64,000 bases of DNA. Origin: Pseudoclavibacter terrae (GTDB lineage: Bacteria; Actinomycetota; Actinomycetes; Actinomycetales; Microbacteriaceae). The notes under the pieces are model-generated. The model had not been told where the DNA came from and ran no database searches. It was given only the letters and a program-made list of their open reading frames with translations. The stretch lies in the NCBI RefSeq assembly GCF_008831075.1, contig NZ_WBJX01000004.1, positions 359,358 through 423,357 of the forward strand. Direction: 5' to 3'. Position numbers and translations under genes: made by a program. The first letter of the stretch is position 1; each line of letters begins with the position of its first letter. Below are positions 1 to 6,803 of this stretch, one piece after another.

Positions 1-2
1 GC

Positions 3-35
3 GGCGGCGTGCGCGACGGCGTGATCTCGCGCTGA
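3..35 (+). CDS. Possible 3' end of a plus-strand gene cut by the window edge
   Basis: An open frame runs in from the left edge and ends at a TGA, giving GGVRDGVISR as a possible C-terminus. Nothing more can be said from ten residues. It would be convergent with the nitroreductase gene that ends at 74. Confidence 0.25.
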   Translation, partial: GGVRDGVISR

Positions 36-73
36 CCTGGCGGGCTCGCAGCGCTCCCGGGCGGCTCACCGAG

Positions 74-880
74 CTACTGGCCCGCCTGCGCCTCGTCCCA
101 TCCCTGCTGCGGGGTGTCGCAGGTGTCGCGGAACACGTACTGCGAGGGCAGCTTGCGCTGGTGCGACGACCAGTCGATGGCGGGGCGGCGCTGCTCCTTG
201 GGGAGGTACCCGAGGCGGTAGACGGCCATGAGCTCGAACTCGTCCGGCACCTTGAGGAGGTCGACGATCTTGTCCCACTGGCCGGGCACCTCCATGGGGA
301 ACGACACGAACTGGATGCCCATGCCGATCTCACCCGTGGTGAGCCAGATGTTCTCCATGGCCGCGCCCATGCTGAACACCGAGTAGAACGACGACAGCTC
401 CCCCGGCCGGTATTCGGAACGGTCGAGCATGACGCCGAGGAGGAGCGGGGATCCGGCGACGAGCTTCCGGTTCTCCTCGCCGAGCGTGTTGGGGACGCGC
501 AGGGAGTTCATGAGGAACTGGCCTCGCTTCGTGAAGACCTGACTCGTGAACGGCCGCAGGGGCGCGGGGAGCTTGTCGAACAGCATCCCGTCGCGCCGCT
601 GCTCCATCTCCTCCTTGCTGAAGCGGAAGTACGGCTTGTAGCGCTCGAAGAAGGTGCCGTTGCTCATGGCGGTTGTCATGCTCTCGCCGCTGATGCTCGC
701 GATCGCCTCGATCGTCTCGCGCGCCTCGACGACCACGAACCGCCACGGCTGGCTGTTCAGCTGCGAGGGCGCGCGACCGGCGACCTCCATGAGGAGGCGC
801 TGGTGCTCCTCGCTGACGGGATCGGGGAGGAAGGGGCCGTTCGTGGTCTTGCGGCGTCGCAGAACGTCGAGGAATTCCAT
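74..880 (-). CDS. Nitroreductase family FMN-dependent oxidoreductase
   Basis: A 268-residue cytoplasmic protein of the nitroreductase fold, which reduces nitro compounds, quinones or flavins with NAD(P)H using FMN. The N-terminal [13 protein letters not shown] and the segment [15 protein letters not shown] (about residues 37-51) form the usual FMN-binding start. The helix [20 protein letters not shown] near residue 172 is the family's second FMN contact and dimer segment. It is longer than minimal nitroreductases (about 200 residues) because of an insert around residues 70-130 ([15 protein letters not shown] and following). The substrate is not evident. It is a single gene; an intergenic palindrome lies upstream of it. 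Confidence 0.85.
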   Translation of the reverse strand: MEFLDVLRRRKTTNGPFLPDPVSEEHQRLLMEVAGRAPSQLNSQPWRFVVVEARETIEAIASISGESMTTAMSNGTFFERYKPYFRFSKEEMEQRRDGMLFDKLPAPLRPFTSQVFTKRGQFLMNSLRVPNTLGEENRKLVAGSPLLLGVMLDRSEYRPGELSSFYSVFSMGAAMENIWLTTGEIGMGIQFVSFPMEVPGQWDKIVDLLKVPDEFELMAVYRLGYLPKEQRRPAIDWSSHQRKLPSQYVFRDTCDTPQQGWDEAQAGQ

Positions 881-918
881 GCGCTGAGTCTGTCGTATCC
901 GCCTGAAACGTTTGTCGA

Positions 919-986
919 GCGATCACTGCCAGGGAAATGGCCCTCTCGCACTCGCCCTGAAGGGCGATTCGGCTGGCAGCGATCGC
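919..986. repeat. Palindromic intergenic repeat, family A, copy 1
   Basis: A 68-bp nested hairpin. The outer arms GCGATCACTGCCAG and CTGGCAGCGATCGC pair with one mismatch, and the inner arms ATGGCCCT and AGGGCGAT pair with one mismatch around a short loop. It lies between two minus-strand genes. A related copy with the same arms lies at 3516-3578. There is no T-run, so it looks like a REP-type element rather than a classical terminator. Confidence 0.75.
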
Positions 987-1023
987 GAAGACAAGGCCAA
1001 GAAAGGGTGTTTGGCTGGCATCG

Positions 1024-1362
1024 TCAGCGGCGAGTGGATGCGCGGATTGCGAGCGCGTAGAAGGGTGCTGCGGTGAGGGCGAGCGACGGGTGGCGTCGCG
1101 AGTGCGTGCCGGCGAAGGGGATCGCGGCGAGCGGCACCGCGGTCGGCAGCAGCAGCTTCCCTGCGCGGCGGCGGCTCTCGTCGCGGCTCGTGAGCAACGC
1201 GACGCCCGCGGCGAGTGTCAGCGCGGATGTGCAGATGTAGAGGGCATGGTGGATCCAGTGCCAGCGTCCTGTTCGCACGACCCCGGTCGCAACACTGGCG
1301 CCAAGCGCGCAGTTGGCGGCGTAGCTCGTCGTCGCGGCGACCAGCAGCGGGGGCACGTTCAC
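1024..1362 (-). CDS. Small hypothetical membrane protein
   Basis: A 112-residue protein with three or four hydrophobic stretches (about residues 5-26, 36-58, 70-84 and 92-107) separated by short basic loops such as SRDESRRRAGK. This suggests a small integral membrane protein. No family is recognised. It lies alone between two repeat-bearing spacers: a palindromic element downstream and a 20-bp tandem repeat upstream. Confidence 0.55.
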   Translation of the reverse strand: MNVPPLLVAATTSYAANCALGASVATGVVRTGRWHWIHHALYICTSALTLAAGVALLTSRDESRRRAGKLLLPTAVPLAAIPFAGTHSRRHPSLALTAAPFYALAIRASTRR

Positions 1363-1430
1363 GACGCCGAACCTACACGGGCGGCCTGAAGCGAACGCCG
1401 GGCGGGTGCGAGAAGCTGAGGCTGACGCAG

Positions 1431-1500
1431 GGAACTGGAGCCGGGCGCAAGGAGCTGGAGCCGGGCGCAGGGAACTGAAGCCGGGCGCAAGGAGCTGGAG
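1431..1500. repeat. 20-bp tandem repeat, 3.5 copies
   Basis: The unit GGAACTGGAGCCGGGCGCAA occurs three and a half times with one or two changes per copy. It lies in the 168-bp spacer between the methyltransferase stop and the small membrane protein start. No open frame with a sensible start uses it. Confidence 0.8.
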
Positions 1501-1530
1501 CTCGTCGCTCAGTCCGGGTCGCGCATCCGC

Positions 1531-2259
1531 TCACCGTTGCGGTGTGAGCGTCTCGTCTCGGGTCAGCAGCAGTCGGTAGGGGAACTGGCGTCGCACGCAC
1601 CAGCTCTGAGGCACCGCGGCACGGAGTTCGGGGGCCGTGTAGCTGCGGCGGATGGAGAGGGTGCCGTCGTAGTGGACGAACGACCCGCGGTCGAGGGGTT
1701 TCGTCGCGGCGCCGAACGCGGCGAGCGCAAGGCGTCCGCGCTCGATGTCGCTGTGCAGGGCGAGCGGCGCGAGGGCCGCACTGTCGGCGAGAAGGCTGGT
1801 GAGCGTGTGCGGGTTGAGGTGGTGCAGCAGGTGGTTGGAGGTGACGATGTCGAACCGCTCCCCCGCCGCCACGAGCTCCCCGCTTGACGCCGCCCGGAAG
1901 TGCACGCCGCGCTGCGTCAGCCCGCGCGACTCGACGAACTCGTGCGCGCGTTCATCCGGGTCGATGGCGGTGACCTCGAGCCTGAGCCCGTCGCGCGCCG
2001 CCCAGCCGGAGAGGGCGAGCGGAATGTCGCCCCCGCCGAAGCCGATGTCGAGCAGCCTGGATGCGCGCCGCCGGTCGAGGACGGGCCGCACGTCGCGCAG
2101 GTACACGCGCCGCCATCCTGCGACGAGCGCGTTCACCGCGCGGAACTGCGCGTACGTGGCGAAGAGGCGGTCGCGGTCGCAGTCGGGGTCGTCCATGAGC
2201 TCGAGCGAGGTCGTGTCGCGCGGCAGGGGACGAAGCGACGGGAGCGTGGGAGGCCTCAC
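1531..2259 (-). CDS. SAM-dependent methyltransferase paired with the type III PKS
   Basis: A 242-residue class I methyltransferase. The SAM-binding motif LLDIGFGGGDIPLAL is at residues 69-83, the acidic strand-2 end TAIDPDERA at 97-105, and the motif FDIVTSNHLLHHL at 136-148. The GTG at 2259 is chosen because related proteins carry about 20 residues before the conserved MDDPDCD segment. The alternative ATG at 2196 would begin exactly there. It follows the type III polyketide synthase by 82 bp on the same strand. It probably methylates the polyketide product, which is inferred from context. Confidence 0.8.
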   Translation of the reverse strand: MRPPTLPSLRPLPRDTTSLELMDDPDCDRDRLFATYAQFRAVNALVAGWRRVYLRDVRPVLDRRRASRLLDIGFGGGDIPLALSGWAARDGLRLEVTAIDPDERAHEFVESRGLTQRGVHFRAASSGELVAAGERFDIVTSNHLLHHLNPHTLTSLLADSAALAPLALHSDIERGRLALAAFGAATKPLDRGSFVHYDGTLSIRRSYTAPELRAAVPQSWCVRRQFPYRLLLTRDETLTPQR

Positions 2260-2341
2260 AGCCCTGGCCCACCCTGCGCGACGACTTCGAGAGAGAAGAC
2301 GTCGCGCATTGCAGCGCGGCCGGTTGCCACCACCGCGACCC

Positions 2342-3451
2342 TCACGCGCGCATCCGCGTGAACCGCCCGACCTCGACCGTGAGGCCGGGTCCGAACGCCA
2401 TCGCGCAGAGCGCTTCGCCAGCCCCTTCGAGGTGGGTGTCGTCGGCACCCTCGCCGAGCAGCCGTTCGAGGATGAACAGCACTGTCGCGCTCGACATGTT
2501 GCCGTAGTCGCGCAGCACGCCGCGGGACGGGGCGAGCTGCTCCTCCGTGAGTCCGAGCGACTGCTCGACCTTGTCGAGGATGCTCCGCCCGCCGGGGTGG
2601 ATCGCCCACAGCGGCGTCTCCGACGGCACGGTCGGCGCGAGAAGCGGCCCGACGACATCGCCGATGGACGCTCCGATGATGCTGGGCACGTACCCGGAGA
2701 GGCGCATCCGGAACCCGCTGTCGCCGATGGTCCACGCCATCTCCGACTCGCCCTCGTCGGTGATGGTGCTCTCGAGGGCGTCGATGGTGAGGATGCTCGC
2801 GCCGGCCGGGGCGGGGCGCGCGGTGACAAGCGCGGCAGCGGCCCCGTCTGCGAAGACGGAGGTGGCGACGATCTGCTCGGGGTCATTGGAGCTGGTGAGG
2901 TGGATGGTGCACAGCTCGACGCACACGATGAGCACAACCGCGTTCGGGTCGGCGCGAGCGAACGCATCCGCTGCCCGCAGCGCGGGGAAGGCGCCGTAGC
3001 AGCCCATGAAGCCGAGGTGGAAGCGTTGCACGCGCGGTGACAGGCCGAGGCCGCGCACGATCTCGTAGTCGGGGCCGGGCGCGTAGAAGCCGGTGCAGGA
3101 GACGGTGACGACGTGCGTGATGTCGGCCGCGTCGAGGCCGCTGCCGTCGAGCGCGGCGCGGGTGGCGCCGAGGAGCAGTTCGGGGACGCGCTCGGCGTAG
3201 AGCTGGTTGCGGGCGCCCGTCGATGCGTCGAGGACCTGGCCGCCGGCGACGAGCGCCGAATCGGTGCCGCCGGCGAGCGCATCCACGACGGTGTGCCTGC
3301 GCTCGATCGCCGAGCCGTCGAACGCCGCGCCGATGAGGCGGGCACCGAGGCGGTTGATGCCTGGCTGACCTGCGAACAGGTCACGGGCCTGGGTCTGCGG
3401 CAGCTCGGTCGGGGGCACTGCGGTGCCGATGCTGCGGATGTGCACGCTCAC
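2342..3451 (-). CDS. Type III polyketide synthase (chalcone/stilbene synthase family)
   Basis: A 369-residue type III PKS, which extends an acyl-CoA starter with malonyl-CoA on a single active-site cysteine. The Cys-His-Asn triad is visible: Cys119 in VSCTGFYAPGPD, His285 in WAIHPGGRS and Asn318 in DYGNMSS. The length matches the family. The GTG at 3451 is chosen because TACCGT lies exactly 6 nt upstream (leaderless arrangement) and the encoded VHIRSIGTAVPP is the usual N-terminus. It is followed by a methyltransferase gene. The product is not predictable from sequence alone; alkylresorcinol, pyrone or naphthol types are all possible. Confidence 0.9.
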   Translation of the reverse strand: MSVHIRSIGTAVPPTELPQTQARDLFAGQPGINRLGARLIGAAFDGSAIERRHTVVDALAGGTDSALVAGGQVLDASTGARNQLYAERVPELLLGATRAALDGSGLDAADITHVVTVSCTGFYAPGPDYEIVRGLGLSPRVQRFHLGFMGCYGAFPALRAADAFARADPNAVVLIVCVELCTIHLTSSNDPEQIVATSVFADGAAAALVTARPAPAGASILTIDALESTITDEGESEMAWTIGDSGFRMRLSGYVPSIIGASIGDVVGPLLAPTVPSETPLWAIHPGGRSILDKVEQSLGLTEEQLAPSRGVLRDYGNMSSATVLFILERLLGEGADDTHLEGAGEALCAMAFGPGLTVEVGRFTRMRA

Positions 3452-3457
3452 GCCACG

Positions 3458-3463
3458 ACGGTA
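3458..3463 (-). promoter_or_regulatory. -10 box TACCGT of a leaderless PKS transcript
   Basis: TACCGT ends 6 nt before the GTG at 3451, placing the predicted transcript start at the start codon. It supports the chosen start. Confidence 0.5.
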
Positions 3464-3515
3464 CGCCCCGCATCCTGAGAGCACCCGCGAGGCGGGACCG
3501 GTGCGGGCCCAGCAC

Positions 3516-3578
3516 GATCGGTGCCAGAGAGATGGCCCTTTTCGCCAGCCCATAGGGGCACATCGACTGGCAGCGATC
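3516..3578. repeat. Palindromic intergenic repeat, family A, copy 2
   Basis: Arms GATCGGTGCCAG and CTGGCAGCGATC flank a 39-bp centre that starts ATGGCCCTTTTCGC, nearly the same as copy 1 (ATGGCCCTCTCGC). The order of paired and unpaired segments matches copy 1. It lies in the spacer between the M23 gene and the PKS gene. Confidence 0.75.
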
Positions 3579-3590
3579 TCGGACGGGCGC

Positions 3591-3619
3591 CCCTGAAGGG
3601 CACATTGACTGGCAGCGAT
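3591..3619. repeat. Right half of a family A repeat
   Basis: CCCTGAAGGGC, then seven bases, then CTGGCAGCGAT repeats the right arm of copy 1. It begins 12 bp after copy 2 ends, so this spacer holds one full element and one half element in tandem. Confidence 0.7.
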
Positions 3620-3731
3620 GCAGCCGCGAGAGCCCTGGAAGACTCGGCGATCCCCGGGAAGACTCGGAGACTCCCAAGAACGCGTCAGCGGGGAACCCCG
3701 TCAGCAAGGAAGCGGGGCCCCCTCGCCCGCG

Positions 3732-5006
3732 CTACTCACCGGGGTAGGTCATGAGGTCCCCGGTGAGCGGCACCTGGCCGCTTCGCTCCCCCGCGTCTGC
3801 CTTGTCGACCTTGTAGGCCTTGCCCTGTTCGCCGGCGTCGAGGGCGGCCTGCGAGGTGACCTGCCCGTCGAGCGTGAACGTGTCGAACATGAACGGCAGC
3901 CCGTTGGAGGCGAGTGGGTTCGGGGAGTCCATGAGGTGGAAGTGGAGGTGCGGGGCGTCGGTGTTGCCGGTGTTGCCGAGCAGGCCGAGGCGGTCGCCGC
4001 GGGTGAGCTGCTGCCCGACTTGGAGGTCGAAGGGGTTGCCGGTCTTGAGGTGCGCGTAGAAGGCGTAGGTGCCGCCGCCGATGTCCTGCACGACGTAGTT
4101 GCCGCCGTATTCGTCGAGGGTGAGGGTTGGGCCGGGGGCGGTGCCTGGTTCCTGTTCGGGGCGGTCGGTGGTGATGGCGACGATGGGGCCGTCGGCGACG
4201 GCGATGACGTTCTGGCCGTAGCCGGGGTAGCTTCGTGCATTGTCGCGGGCGCCGTCGTCGGAGAGCTTCATGGTGGGGGTGAGCTTGACGTAGTCGATGG
4301 CCCACCGTTCTGGCGCCCAGTAGGTGCCGTTGATGGGGCTGACGGCGCCACGGTGCGCGGTGAGTCCGCAGCAGCCGTTGGCGTCGAGCCAGTTGTCGCC
4401 GGTGAGGGGCGGGCCGATGACGGCGACGTCGCGCTTGTCGACCCTCACGGCCTGCGTGGTCTGCTCGATGGTCTTCTCGTAGAGGGGCGGCTGGGCTTTG
4501 GGCATCTCGACGGTGACGGTGTGCTCGATGCGGTCGGGAACGTCGGCGTCGGATGCGACGGTGGCGTCCATCCACACGGTCGCGTTCTGTCCGGGGCCGA
4601 GTTCGAGCCCGCCGCCGTCGGTGGTGCCGGCGACGCGCATCACGTCGTCGAGGTCGTCGCCCTCGAGCTCCTGCAGCACGGTGCCGCTCGCGCCCGCCTC
4701 GACTGCGGTGACCTTCACCTTCGACGGCGACCCGTTGGTGAGCTGCAGTTCGTAGGCGAGGTGGATGCGCTCGTCCGTTCCGAGCACGGGGATCGGCTCG
4801 GCGAGCGCGGAGACGACGACTGGCGTGAACTGCTCGCCGGTGGCTCCGGGTGCGGCGGCAGCGGGAGGCGTCTCGCTGACGGACGGGGGTGCATCCGCCC
4901 CGATGGTGAGAGCCGGGCTCGCCGAGCAGGCACTCAGAGCGAGGAGGCCCGCGACCGCGACGGCGGCCGCGAAGACACTCGCGTTCCCCGCCCTGATGCC
5001 GGTCAT
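3732..5006 (-). CDS. M23-type peptidase-fold lipoprotein
   Basis: A 424-residue exported lipoprotein. A hydrophobic signal ends in the lipobox LSAC (about residues 24-27), followed by a Ser/Pro/Ala linker. The C-terminal half is an M23 (LytM/LAS) domain with RWAIDYV, ending in the metal-binding HLHFHL segment. The usual His of the H-x(3)-D motif is not present next to RWAID. An upstream NGCCGLTAHRGA segment, with a Cys pair and a His, is characteristic of this branch, so metal binding may differ or catalysis may be lost. It is likely anchored to the outer face of the membrane. TAAACT lies 6 nt before the ATG. Confidence 0.8.
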   Translation of the reverse strand: MTGIRAGNASVFAAAVAVAGLLALSACSASPALTIGADAPPSVSETPPAAAAPGATGEQFTPVVVSALAEPIPVLGTDERIHLAYELQLTNGSPSKVKVTAVEAGASGTVLQELEGDDLDDVMRVAGTTDGGGLELGPGQNATVWMDATVASDADVPDRIEHTVTVEMPKAQPPLYEKTIEQTTQAVRVDKRDVAVIGPPLTGDNWLDANGCCGLTAHRGAVSPINGTYWAPERWAIDYVKLTPTMKLSDDGARDNARSYPGYGQNVIAVADGPIVAITTDRPEQEPGTAPGPTLTLDEYGGNYVVQDIGGGTYAFYAHLKTGNPFDLQVGQQLTRGDRLGLLGNTGNTDAPHLHFHLMDSPNPLASNGLPFMFDTFTLDGQVTSQAALDAGEQGKAYKVDKADAGERSGQVPLTGDLMTYPGE

Positions 5007-5012
5007 GGCCTG

Positions 5013-5018
5013 AGTTTA
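5013..5018 (-). promoter_or_regulatory. -10 box TAAACT, leaderless M23 gene
   Basis: TAAACT lies 6 nt before the ATG at 5006 and supports both the start and a leaderless mRNA. Confidence 0.5.
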
Positions 5019-5153
5019 GGCCCGCGGATGGAGGCCCGCCAGAGCTGCGCAATCGGCTACGGGCGGAGATGGCGGATGCTGTTGAAGTGAGAGTCACCGC
5101 ACGTGGAGGTCGACTGGGCCGCTCCCCGGCTCATCTTTGCCGTGAGAGCGCCC

Positions 5154-5182
5154 TTGACACTCCAGCTCGTCGCATCTACTTT
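5154..5182 (+). promoter_or_regulatory. Sigma70-type promoter of the symporter-glycosidase unit
   Basis: TTGACA (5154-5159), a 17-bp spacer, then TACTTT (5177-5182). This is one of the closest matches to the vegetative consensus in the window. Two palindromes directly downstream can block it. Confidence 0.75.
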
Positions 5183-5183
5183 T

Positions 5184-5199
5184 GGTGACACGTGTTACC
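5184..5199 (+). promoter_or_regulatory. Palindromic operator O1
   Basis: GGTGACACGTGTTACC is a 16-bp palindrome with one mismatched pair and a central CG, as in LacI-family operators. It starts 1 bp after the -10 box and covers the expected transcription start. Confidence 0.6.
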
Positions 5200-5211
5200 A
5201 GCGCTCCCAAA

Positions 5212-5225
5212 TGTGATCGATCACA
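5212..5225 (+). promoter_or_regulatory. Palindromic operator O2, shared with araB
   Basis: TGTGATCGATCACA is a perfect 14-bp palindrome, identical to the core of the operator before araB (11470-11483). The half-sites are separated by 4 bp, not the 6 bp of a CRP site. Confidence 0.75.
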
Positions 5226-5286
5226 CTCTGAGGCGCGTGACCTACCAGCGAACCAGAACCATCGAACGTCTGACGAAGGAGTCACT

Positions 5287-6759
5287 ATGACGTCGCATCC
5301 AGAACCCGAAGCCGCGGCAGGTGATGTGCGCGCAGCTGTCGGCAGCGCGCCGATCTCCGACGCGGTCAACGCCCCCGTCGCGGACGTGGTGGAAGAAACG
5401 CCCGTGCGCCTGCGCGAACGTATCTCCTACGCCACGGGCGACATCGGCGGCAACCTCATCTTCGCCACGGTCTCCTCGTTCGTGCTCTTCTACTTCACGG
5501 ACACCGTCGGCATCGGCGCCGCCATCGCCGGCACGATCATCCTGCTCGGCCGAGTGCTCGACGGCACGATGGATCTCGTCGTCGGCACCCTCATCGACAA
5601 GACGCAGACCCGCTGGGGCAAGGCCCGCCCCTGGATCCTGCTCAGCACACCGATCGTGACGCTCGCGTTCGTCGGCCTCTTCAACGTGCCGGCCGGCTTG
5701 AGTTCAACGGGTCAGGAGATCTACGCCTTCGTCTTCTACTTCCTGTGCCTCGCGATCGGCTACACGGGCTCGAACCTCGCGTATCACACGCTCCTCTCCG
5801 TCATCACCTCTGACGGCAAGACGCGCGTCTCGCTGACCGTCATGCGAACGTTCGCCGCCCTCCTCGCCACGCTCCTGGTGAACTTCTTCACAATCCCGCT
5901 GATCGGACGGTTCGGCGGGGGCCAGACCGGTTGGTCGATCACCGTCGCGATCTACGCCGCCATCGCTGCCATCACCTTCATCGTCGTGTTCCTCGGCACG
6001 AAAGAACGTGTCACCACCACAGTCGAAGCCGACCGCAGCTCATCGCGCTCCGTGCTTGAGCTCATCCGCATCCTGCTCAAGAACAAGTACTTCTACCTGG
6101 GCTTCGCTCTCTTCTTCACCCAGTTCCTCGCCTCCGGGGTGGGCAGCGTCGGCATCTACTTCGCCAAGGACGTGCTCGGCGACCCCAGCCTCTACAGCTT
6201 CTTCAGCCTCGCCACGATGGGCCCACTGCTCATCGGCATGTGGTTCATGCCGATGATCACAGCTCGCTTCGGCAAGCGCCTGCCCTTCCTCGTCGGCTCT
6301 GCGCTGGCCGTCGTCGGGCTCGGGATCGCGCTCATCGACCCGACGAACTTCACGATGGTCATCGCGGGCAGCGTCGTCCGTTCGATCGGCACCATCCCCG
6401 TATCCGCGGCTCTCTTCGCGCTCGTCGCCGACATCGTCGACTATGGGGAATGGCGCACGGGCGTTCGAGTGGATGCGATGACGTACTCGGCCGCGACGGC
6501 TGGCCAGAACCTCGGCGCGGGTGTCGGAGCAGCGCTCGTCGGCTGGCTGCTCGCGGCAAGCCAGTACGACGGCGCGGCTGCCACGCAGCTCCAGTCGGCG
6601 ATCGACATGGAGATCTTCCTCTTCCTGGGGCTGCCACTCATCGTCTACGCCCTGCAGTTCGTCATCGCGATCTTCCTCAACATCGATCGCTACCAGCCGG
6701 GTATGTCCGAAGACCTGCGTCTGCGGCGTACGGGCGCGATCCGCATCCCGCAGAACTGA
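5287..6759 (+). CDS. GPH-family glycoside/pentoside-cation symporter
   Basis: A 490-residue, 12-helix MFS-type transporter of the glycoside-pentoside-hexuronide:cation symporter family. The signature DKTQTRWGKARPWIL lies in the loop after helix 3. The first membrane segment follows RERISYATGDIGGNL, the usual N-terminus of the family. The start at 5287 is set by AAGGAG 6-7 nt upstream; an in-frame ATG at 5182 lies inside the promoter and is rejected. The downstream GH2 glycosidase has no signal peptide, so the imported sugar is probably a small glycoside or disaccharide cut inside the cell. Confidence 0.9.
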   Translation: MTSHPEPEAAAGDVRAAVGSAPISDAVNAPVADVVEETPVRLRERISYATGDIGGNLIFATVSSFVLFYFTDTVGIGAAIAGTIILLGRVLDGTMDLVVGTLIDKTQTRWGKARPWILLSTPIVTLAFVGLFNVPAGLSSTGQEIYAFVFYFLCLAIGYTGSNLAYHTLLSVITSDGKTRVSLTVMRTFAALLATLLVNFFTIPLIGRFGGGQTGWSITVAIYAAIAAITFIVVFLGTKERVTTTVEADRSSSRSVLELIRILLKNKYFYLGFALFFTQFLASGVGSVGIYFAKDVLGDPSLYSFFSLATMGPLLIGMWFMPMITARFGKRLPFLVGSALAVVGLGIALIDPTNFTMVIAGSVVRSIGTIPVSAALFALVADIVDYGEWRTGVRVDAMTYSAATAGQNLGAGVGAALVGWLLAASQYDGAAATQLQSAIDMEIFLFLGLPLIVYALQFVIAIFLNIDRYQPGMSEDLRLRRTGAIRIPQN

Positions 6760-6803
6760 CCGCGCACGTCCACCAGCACCCTCACGAGAGAGCAGGCCAG
6801 CAC

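Noticed and set aside
1531-3384. 617-codon minus-strand frame covering both PKS and methyltransferase
   Set aside because: Its first two thirds are an off-frame reading of the PKS gene, which has an intact family sequence in another frame. Only the last 242 codons are real.
5212-5225. CRP/FNR-type site TGTGA...TCACA before the symporter gene and before araB
   Set aside because: The half-sites are 4 bp apart instead of 6 and the whole 14 bp is a perfect palindrome with a central CG, which fits a LacI-family operator; two LacI genes lie next to it.
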